From Mycoplasmatota bacterium (GTDB lineage: Bacteria > Bacillota_I > Bacilli_A > Acholeplasmatales > Acholeplasmataceae): a stretch of DNA of 64,000 nt. Each line of letters starts with the position of its first letter. Position 1 is the stretch's first letter. The notes beneath the pieces were generated by a model that did not search any database, was not told where the DNA came from, and saw nothing but the letters and a program-made list of their open reading frames with translations. Location: the NCBI GenBank assembly GCA_018622495.1, contig CP076021.1, positions 1,488,501 to 1,552,500 of the forward strand. Reading direction: 5' to 3'. This document shows positions 58,540 to 64,000 of the stretch, one piece after another. The position numbers were made by a program, and so were the translations under genes.

Positions 58540-59018
58540 AATAATCCCTCGATACTTTTAATCACAATGGTATTTGTAACACTAACTACAAATTCCTTTC
58601 TAAAAGGAATCAGTGTTTTTTTAGTGTTTGTTTCGATTTCTAATAAATGCCCTTGAGGAACCTCAATCACACTTAATACTAAACCGATTTTCTCACCATT
58701 TTCTAAATACACTTCTTTGTCGATAAGTTCATCATAATAGAATTCATCATCTTCAATTTCTTCGTTCTTTTCTTCAGAATAAACAAATAACCCTTTGTAC
58801 TTTAAAACATCGTTTATATTATCAATGTTTTTAAATTTAACAATAAGCACATTTTTATGTGGTCTTACTCTTTCAATTTCCAAAGGTTTATAAGCATGAT
58901 CCTTTAATTCAACATAGATTGTTTCATTCATACGAAAGCGATTGAAATCACTTAGATTAAATATATGAACTTCGCCTTTTATACCGTGCGTATTGACTAT
59001 TTTTCCTATTTGATACAT
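58536..59018 (-). CDS. rimM: Ribosome maturation factor
   Basis: 160 residues: the start YQIGKIVNTHGIKGEVHIFN, the N-terminal RimM domain, and a PRC-barrel region with YYDELIDKEVYLENGEKIG and LIPFRKEFVVSV. It assists 16S 3' domain assembly with S19. It lies between khpA and trmD. Confidence 0.95.
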   Translation of the reverse strand: MYQIGKIVNTHGIKGEVHIFNLSDFNRFRMNETIYVELKDHAYKPLEIERVRPHKNVLIVKFKNIDNINDVLKYKGLFVYSEEKNEEIEDDEFYYDELIDKEVYLENGEKIGLVLSVIEVPQGHLLEIETNTKKTLIPFRKEFVVSVTNTIVIKSIEGLL

Positions 59019-59026
59019 GTGCTTAA

Positions 59027-59275
59027 TTAAAATGAATCAATATCAATATGAACACGCATGTGTTCTTTTGATGCACCTGCATAAACAATGGTTCTCATTG
59101 CGCTTGCAATTTTCCCACCTTTGCCAATGACACGACCTAAATCAGCTTCATTAACGAGAAGTTGAATGTTAATTGTATCTTCATCAGAAGATAAAATTTT
59201 AACTAATACATCATCCGGGTTAACGACTAATGGCACAATCATATTTTTGATTAATTTTTCAAAATCTATCGCCAT
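59027..59275 (-). CDS. khpA: KH-domain RNA-binding protein
   Basis: 82 residues, a single KH domain with the GxxG loop in GRVIGKGGKIASAMRTIV. KhpA partners KhpB in RNA chaperone and cell-division control. The gene order rpsP-khpA-rimM supports the call. Confidence 0.93.
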   Translation of the reverse strand: MAIDFEKLIKNMIVPLVVNPDDVLVKILSSDEDTINIQLLVNEADLGRVIGKGGKIASAMRTIVYAGASKEHMRVHIDIDSF

Positions 59276-59293
59276 AATAAGTACCCCCTACAA

Positions 59294-59536
59294 TTATTTG
59301 TTTAATACGTTGTATTTCTTAAATAAACTCTTCACGGTTTCAGTTGGTTGTGCACCATTGTCTAACCATTTTTGAGCTTTATCAGAACTAATTTTTACTT
59401 CACCTAAAATTGGTTCATATGTTCCAATAATTTCTAAGAATTTACCATCTCTTGCTCTTCTTGAATCACTTGCTACAACTCTATAGAATGGTCTTTTATT
59501 TGAACCATAACGTTGTAATCTAATTTTAACTGCCAT
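59294..59536 (-). CDS. rpsP: Ribosomal protein S16
   Basis: 80 residues: [29 protein letters not shown] (first 20 only partly quoted here) is the S16 signature, ending with [12 protein letters not shown]. The start at 59,536 (MAVKIRL) is preferred as all S16 proteins begin so; a five-residue longer form is possible. Confidence 0.95.
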   Translation of the reverse strand: MAVKIRLQRYGSNKRPFYRVVASDSRRARDGKFLEIIGTYEPILGEVKISSDKAQKWLDNGAQPTETVKSLFKKYNVLNK

Positions 59537-59620
59537 ATGTTTAACACTCACTTTCTTATCTTATATTACATGACTATTATACATGTTTTTTTGAACCTGT
59601 CAAGTATTTTTACTTAACAC

Positions 59621-59848
59621 TTAAAAATTTCTTGTTTCATCATATAAATATGAAGGTGCAAATCCTTTATAACCTTTAATTTTTTTCAATTGTTTTCTTA
59701 AATTTTCTTCTTCTTTTTTATCTGCATAAATAACAACATAATTTGATTTATCTGATTGATAAGCAACATCAACAGGTAATTCATTGATTTTATTCATCAT
59801 GTGTTTACCTCTAAAAAACACAACAAAAGATGCTCTTTCAGCCAACAT
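59621..59848 (-). CDS. ylbG: YlbG/DUF2129 family protein
   Basis: 75 residues: ERASFVVFFRGKHMMNKI, a central Tyr-rich strand SNYVVIYADKKEE and an ending VAPSYLY-like segment. The start at 59,848 is fixed by AAAGGAGG ten bases upstream. It overlaps ylbF by 11 bases. The family has no known biochemical role. Confidence 0.75.
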   Translation of the reverse strand: MLAERASFVVFFRGKHMMNKINELPVDVAYQSDKSNYVVIYADKKEEENLRKQLKKIKGYKGFAPSYLYDETRNF

Positions 59849-60230
59849 GACAACTACCTCCTTTTTTAACAATACCAAATGCGTTTGGACTTGGAATATG
59901 ATCTGATATTAACGATGATAATTCAAACAAGTAATCATTGATTTCTTTTTCGAACTCACGTTCTAGTTTTAAATATGTATCAACTTCTTTTTGTTGATAT
60001 AAGTTCATTTTTGTGACACTTAAAAGTTTTGTGACTTCTTTAAAATCTGGATGGTATGACCCACCATATTGCATCACGTCATTATATTTTATTTTAGCTT
60101 CGTCAAAAGCTTTAATTTCATTTGGATATAACTGATCGATTAATTTATTCAATCTTGCAATTTCTTTGAATTTAGCATTAGCTGTAAATTCGTCTGCAAC
60201 TTCATATGCTTTCATAATGATTTCAGTCAT
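59838..60230 (-). CDS. ylbF: YlbF/YmcA-family protein
   Basis: 130 residues, all alpha-helical, with the DUF964 pattern and a C terminus ending GGSCHVG. In Bacillus YlbF forms a complex with YmcA and YaaT that supports RNase Y-dependent mRNA maturation, competence and biofilm formation. It is followed by ylbG, as in Bacillus, and overlaps the upstream pseudouridine synthase gene by eight bases. Confidence 0.82.
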   Translation of the reverse strand: MTEIIMKAYEVADEFTANAKFKEIARLNKLIDQLYPNEIKAFDEAKIKYNDVMQYGGSYHPDFKEVTKLLSVTKMNLYQQKEVDTYLKLEREFEKEINDYLFELSSLISDHIPSPNAFGIVKKGGSCHVG

Positions 60231-60906
60231 AAATTTCTTCCCTTCTTATTTCTTTATATTCACCTTTTTGAAGTGTATTTAATGTTAAATTGCCAATTTT
60301 AATTCTCTTTAATTGTAACACGTTACAACCTACTGCTTTAAACATCCGCTTCACTTGGTGGTATTTACCTTGATCGATGGTGATTGTTACGTCTTGTTTT
60401 TCAACATTTAAATATAATGCTTTCGCTTTATATATGTTTTGCTTATCATCTTTTATCATCACACCATCTAAAAGTTTTTCTATATCTTTTGTCACTTGAT
60501 CTAATGTCGCAACATATGTTTTATGCACATGCTTATTTGGATGTGTTAGTTCATGAATAAACTGTCCATTTGTTGATAATATAAGCAACCCTGTTGTATC
60601 AACATCTAATCGACCAGCTATTTTAAAATCAAACCGATGATATGGTTGCTTTAACAACGTTAAAATACTTGGATAAACATTATCTATTGTTGCACAAACA
60701 TACCCTTTTGGTTTATATATCATTAAATTAATTTCATCCTTATAAAATACTTTTTGATCATCAATATAAATATGATAAGGATTAATTTTAGATTTGGGAT
60801 CAGTTATTTTTGCGTTTTCATCTCTAACGAGATGCATTTTTAGAAAACTTTTTACCTGTGATCTTGTCGTATATTTGAGTTGTGTTAAATATTTATCTAT
60901 ACGCAT
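60223..60906 (-). CDS. rsuA: 16S rRNA pseudouridine synthase, RsuA family
   Basis: 227 residues: an N-terminal S4 domain (MRIDKYLTQLKYTTRSQVKSFL, quoted in part), a short linker, then the catalytic Asp in AGRLDVDTTGLLILS and the C-terminal GKYHQVKRMFKAVG. It converts a uridine in rRNA to pseudouridine; whether the target is 16S U516 or 23S cannot be decided. It is divergent from def. Confidence 0.88.
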   Translation of the reverse strand: MRIDKYLTQLKYTTRSQVKSFLKMHLVRDENAKITDPKSKINPYHIYIDDQKVFYKDEINLMIYKPKGYVCATIDNVYPSILTLLKQPYHRFDFKIAGRLDVDTTGLLILSTNGQFIHELTHPNKHVHKTYVATLDQVTKDIEKLLDGVMIKDDKQNIYKAKALYLNVEKQDVTITIDQGKYHQVKRMFKAVGCNVLQLKRIKIGNLTLNTLQKGEYKEIRREEIYD

Positions 60907-60953
60907 GAAAGCTCCTTATATTTGTGATATAATAATAGATGAGGTGTACGCTT

Positions 60954-61535
60954 ATGATTTTAATGAAAGATATCATTAGAGAAGGACATAAAACTTTAAC
61001 GACAGTCGCTAAAGAAGTAAGACTCCCTCTCAGCAAGTCAGATAAAAAACTTTTAAAAGACTTATTACAATATGTAAAAAACTCTCAAGATGAAGCATTT
61101 GTTGAAAAATATCATATTAGACCAGCTGTTGGTATTGCAGCACCACAAGTCAATGTATCTAAACGTATGTATGCTGTACATGTAGAGGATTTTGATGGTG
61201 TTTTATACTCTTATGCACTCATTAACCCGGTAATCACAAAGAAGACCAATTCACTCATCTATCTACCTGGTGGTGAAGGTTGCTTAAGTGTTGATCGTGA
61301 AACTGAAGGCATTACGCCAAGATATGAAAGCATCACGCTTGAAGCCATGTCTTATGATGTTGCATCAGACCAAGTTATCCCTGTTAAATTAGAGTTAAAT
61401 GGTTATATAGGCATCGTCTTTCAACATGAACTTGATCATCTTAATGGTATTTTATATGTGTCTAAATTATTCCCATCAATTCCAAATGCTAAACCAGCAT
61501 TTGAATTTGCAAATGATTTAGAAAATGAAGCATAA
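60954..61535 (+). CDS. def: Peptide deformylase
   Basis: 193 residues with motifs GIAAPQ (in VGIAAPQVNVSK), EGCLSV and the zinc site HELDH. It removes the formyl group from nascent proteins. The start at 60,954 (MILMKDII) follows GAGGTG. The insertion before motif 1 and the overall length are those of type II (Gram-positive) deformylases. Confidence 0.95.
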   Translation: MILMKDIIREGHKTLTTVAKEVRLPLSKSDKKLLKDLLQYVKNSQDEAFVEKYHIRPAVGIAAPQVNVSKRMYAVHVEDFDGVLYSYALINPVITKKTNSLIYLPGGEGCLSVDRETEGITPRYESITLEAMSYDVASDQVIPVKLELNGYIGIVFQHELDHLNGILYVSKLFPSIPNAKPAFEFANDLENEA

Positions 61536-62438
61536 TTATTTAAATAGCATATGTAGTAATTTAATCTGATTATCTAAAATGTCATCGTAGGTGGCATTTT
61601 TTGTTTCTTCATTTGGAAATATAATCTTTGAAACCTCTGTTCTTGTCGTTTCTTTACGTTTGTTTCGTCGATTAAATAACTTTTTCAACCCTTTTTTCTC
61701 TGGTTCTTCTTCGAATATTTCTTTATAAAATTGATTATCAATAAGTAAAAAACCTTTATAATTATCTCTCATAAGTTTTTTAAATAAAGCGACAACATCA
61801 GCTTTACCATATCCAATAAGTTTTGGAACATTTTCACGATTTGCATCATGACATGCAAATGAAGAAATATGTTTTTTAAGTAAACGATAAGTCGTTGTTG
61901 CTGATTGACCTTGATTCATAATATGAACAGGATCAAAGAAGATTGATAAAAGATTCGATTTATATTTTTTAAAGATATAAGTATATGTATTCATCTTATG
62001 ATCTGATGTTGGATATATGATGATTTTTTTATTTGATCGATTTGCTAAATCAATGTAATCATTTAATCGTTTTTCAACATTTGGATATTCATCAATGACA
62101 GAATTAAATTTAAATAATCTTAAATATATATGTGTAGCTTTTAATTTTGTTGCAATTTTAAGCGCATATTTAAAATGATCTAAAGCTTCTTCGTGTTGAT
62201 GGTTATTATCCATTCTATATGGTTTTATTTCAGGATCTATAATACTTACTTTGATTTTATGGTCTTTAAATAAAACTTGCATTTTTTTAACAAGTTTATC
62301 ATCAACTTCAAAAATATTTTTTTGTTGAACAAATCTTAAACAAATGGTATCTAATTTATGTCTATTTGCTAATTCAACTTGTTCTTCTACTGATAAGTTT
62401 TTATCATGATCTATAAAACCAGTAATTTTAGCTTTCAT
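61536..62438 (-). CDS. Xylose isomerase-like TIM-barrel protein
   Basis: About 300 residues: an N-terminal ITGFIDHDKNLSVEEQVEL, then repeated strand-helix units with HIYLRLFKF, SIFFDPVHIMNQG and ISSFACHDANREN. The arrangement of Glu/Asp/His residues is that of sugar phosphate isomerases/epimerases. A basic segment (KKLFNRRNKRKE) interrupts the C terminus. Substrate unknown. The start at 62,438 is set by GGAGG and overlaps the upstream gene by four bases. Confidence 0.75.
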   Translation of the reverse strand: MKAKITGFIDHDKNLSVEEQVELANRHKLDTICLRFVQQKNIFEVDDKLVKKMQVLFKDHKIKVSIIDPEIKPYRMDNNHQHEEALDHFKYALKIATKLKATHIYLRLFKFNSVIDEYPNVEKRLNDYIDLANRSNKKIIIYPTSDHKMNTYTYIFKKYKSNLLSIFFDPVHIMNQGQSATTTYRLLKKHISSFACHDANRENVPKLIGYGKADVVALFKKLMRDNYKGFLLIDNQFYKEIFEEEPEKKGLKKLFNRRNKRKETTRTEVSKIIFPNEETKNATYDDILDNQIKLLHMLFK

Positions 62439-63139
62439 ATGTGTTTCCTCCAAACATACATTATAATTGCACCTGCGACACTCACATTTAAACTTTCAAC
62501 ATTTTGTGTTTCTATGGTAACAAAACTATCTACATATGTTGCAACATCGTTACTAATACCATGACCTTCATTGCCTAAAATCAATGCAACTTTTTCATTA
62601 CTTTGATTAATATCATCCGTCTCATGAGCATCCGCTGCAATCACTTTGTAATCTTGTGATTTAAGTGTTTCAAGGGCTTCTTTTAGCGGTTTCCTTTCAA
62701 CATAGCAATCAAAAATTGCGCCTTTTGATGCTCTAATTGTCTTCTCGTTATAAACATCAGCACTACGCGGACTTAATATAACGTGTGTGAATCCAAATGC
62801 AGATGCACTTCTTAATAAAGCACCTACATTATCCGGATCTTGAACATCATCTAAAATAAGTACTCTTTTAGATTTTTTCATTGGATTAGTCTTTTTACAT
62901 AATCCAATTTCATCAATCATTGAAGGTGTTTGTTGAAGTTCTTTCATTAATGATAATGAAATAAGTATACCTTCTTTATCAGGATTTGATGTAATTGTAT
63001 CAATTAATGCATTTTGTTCTCTCGCTTTATCGATAAGATGTTTACCATAAACTAAAAACATATCATGTTGGTCACGATATTTTTTTAGTTTTAGTTTCAT
63101 CCATAATTTAAATTGTTTATTTTGTGTAGATTCAATCAA
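62435..63139 (-). CDS. SPOUT-class RNA 2'-O-methyltransferase (TrmH/SpoU family)
   Basis: 234 residues: an N-terminal substrate-binding domain, then the knot motifs VLILDDVQDPDNVGALLRSA, LILGNEGHGIS and VESLNVSVAGAIIMY. It methylates the 2'-O of a ribose in rRNA or tRNA (RlmB or TrmH-like; target not determinable). It overlaps thiI by eight bases. Confidence 0.92.
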   Translation of the reverse strand: MIESTQNKQFKLWMKLKLKKYRDQHDMFLVYGKHLIDKAREQNALIDTITSNPDKEGILISLSLMKELQQTPSMIDEIGLCKKTNPMKKSKRVLILDDVQDPDNVGALLRSASAFGFTHVILSPRSADVYNEKTIRASKGAIFDCYVERKPLKEALETLKSQDYKVIAADAHETDDINQSNEKVALILGNEGHGISNDVATYVDSFVTIETQNVESLNVSVAGAIIMYVWRKHI

Positions 63140-64000
63140 GTGTTTCGCTTCCTTCTTTTAAGTATGCTTCATATGCATCTTTTACAGCAAATCCATATGC
63201 ATTTATCTCAAAATTAGTTTGTGGTGTGATTTCAATTGTTATCATGTGCTCAATAGCTTTATCTACTAATGAAAAATCTAATTTTTGTTCATATCTTTCT
63301 GCCATATAACCTCTAGGTTTAGTCACAGGATTTCTTGGTACATAAACACTACAACAATCATTAAATGGTTTAATTGAAGTCTTATATGTATTAATATTTT
63401 TAGCTATTTCTATAATATCTATTTTATCATAAGTAATAAGTGGTCGTAAAATAGGCATCACTGTCACTTCTTCGATTGCTCTCATACTTTCTAAAGTTTG
63501 ACTTGCAACTTGTCCAACTGATTCACCATTTAACAAGCACATCATTTTATTAGATTTAGCAACATTTTCCGCAATTCTATACATCATTCTTCTCATCACT
63601 GTAATAATATAAGGATCATAAATATCTTTTAACAATGCTGTATGAATATCAATAAAAGGAACCATATGACATACGATTTTTCCTTTTTTAGTATATTGAG
63701 ATAATATCTTAGCTAAATCGATAACTTTTTGAACAGATTCTAGTGGCGTTAAAGGGGTCGATTCAAAATGTATAAGTTCAACTTCAATACCTTGCTTCAT
63801 TGCCAAATACGCGGCAATTGGGCTATCTAGTCCACCACTCATCATCATCAGGCCTTTACCAGCAACACCATATGGGAAACCACCCATCATTTTTATTTGA
63901 TTTAAGTATATAAATGTTTGGTCTCTTCTTATTTCAATGTGCAATGTTTGATCTGGATGATGCACATCGACTAAAACATCACGATCCATTTGTCTTAAAA
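63132..64000 (-). CDS. thiI: tRNA 4-thiouridine synthase, partial at window end
   Basis: The C-terminal PP-loop pyrophosphatase domain is present: GLMMMSGGLDSPIAAYLAM, NGESVGQVASQT and the segment FNDCCSVYVPRNPVTKP. The N-terminal ferredoxin-like and THUMP domains start beyond the window: the frame is open at 64,000. No C-terminal rhodanese domain follows; it ends EGSETLD. ThiI adenylates U8 of tRNA and transfers sulfur. Without the rhodanese domain the sulfur is usually received by another Cys. Confidence 0.93.
   Translation of the reverse strand, partial: LRQMDRDVLVDVHHPDQTLHIEIRRDQTFIYLNQIKMMGGFPYGVAGKGLMMMSGGLDSPIAAYLAMKQGIEVELIHFESTPLTPLESVQKVIDLAKILSQYTKKGKIVCHMVPFIDIHTALLKDIYDPYIITVMRRMMYRIAENVAKSNKMMCLLNGESVGQVASQTLESMRAIEEVTVMPILRPLITYDKIDIIEIAKNINTYKTSIKPFNDCCSVYVPRNPVTKPRGYMAERYEQKLDFSLVDKAIEHMITIEITPQTNFEINAYGFAVKDAYEAYLKEGSETLD

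Overview
The window reads as the chromosome of an AT-rich, low-GC bacterium on the Mollicutes side of Bacillota (Acholeplasma/Izemoplasma-like; this is inference). The core gene orders are those of Bacilli: trmFO-xerC-(dut)-rpsB-tsf-pyrH-frr-uppS-cdsA-dxr-rseP and rpsP-khpA-rimM-trmD-rplS. RNA control is Firmicutes-type (T-boxes, a THF riboswitch, a GEMM riboswitch, ribosomal-protein leaders). Trp is written TGG throughout and TGA ends many complete genes, so the code is the standard one, unlike Mycoplasma.

Layout. 1-18,230 is an accessory island. It holds a broken membrane-protein/metallopeptidase pair, an ABC exporter with a GntR regulator, duplicated tiny membrane proteins, a tyrosine-integrase tail, pseudouridine catabolism (psuK-psuG), IS66 and IS3 remnants, and a metal-resistance cluster (cadC, a split cadA, arsR, a P1B-4 ATPase, an extra lspA). 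It also holds a nucleoside phosphorylase and at least four copies of an interspersed repeat carrying phased 20-21 bp arrays. The island ends at a tRNA cluster (Gly-Pro-Arg-Glu). 18.6-25.4 kb carries nucleoside/nucleotide salvage genes, a second P1B-4 ATPase and a membrane pyrophosphatase. 25.4-30.5 kb is a complete rRNA operon (16S-23S-5S-tRNA-Asn, minus strand) with two tandem promoters. 30.5-41 kb is the translation/isoprenoid/lipid core operon. 41-42.5 kb carries THF-riboswitch-controlled folT, plus ung. 42.5-47.2 kb is a GEMM-riboswitch-controlled secretion locus. 47.2-64 kb is housekeeping: gapA, spx, pepF, trpS, tyrS, a LacI regulator, ribosome and tRNA modification, def and thiI.

The most interesting system is 42,499-47,171. 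A consensus promoter and a c-di-GMP-type riboswitch with a terminator/antiterminator pair precede three exported proteins with SipW-type AYW signal peptides. Two are TasA/camelysin-like and one carries about eight CBM5/12-like carbohydrate-binding repeats. They are followed by three signal-peptidase paralogues, of which only one keeps the Ser-His-Asp residues. This looks like a second-messenger-controlled extracellular fibre or matrix apparatus.

A caution for every reader: the window contains many single-base frameshifts, mostly in A/T runs, and isolated in-frame stops. Some lie in genes that should be essential (rpsB, trpS, tyrS). Sequencing or assembly error is the simplest explanation, but decay in the island and transcriptional slippage at poly-A cannot be excluded from sequence alone.
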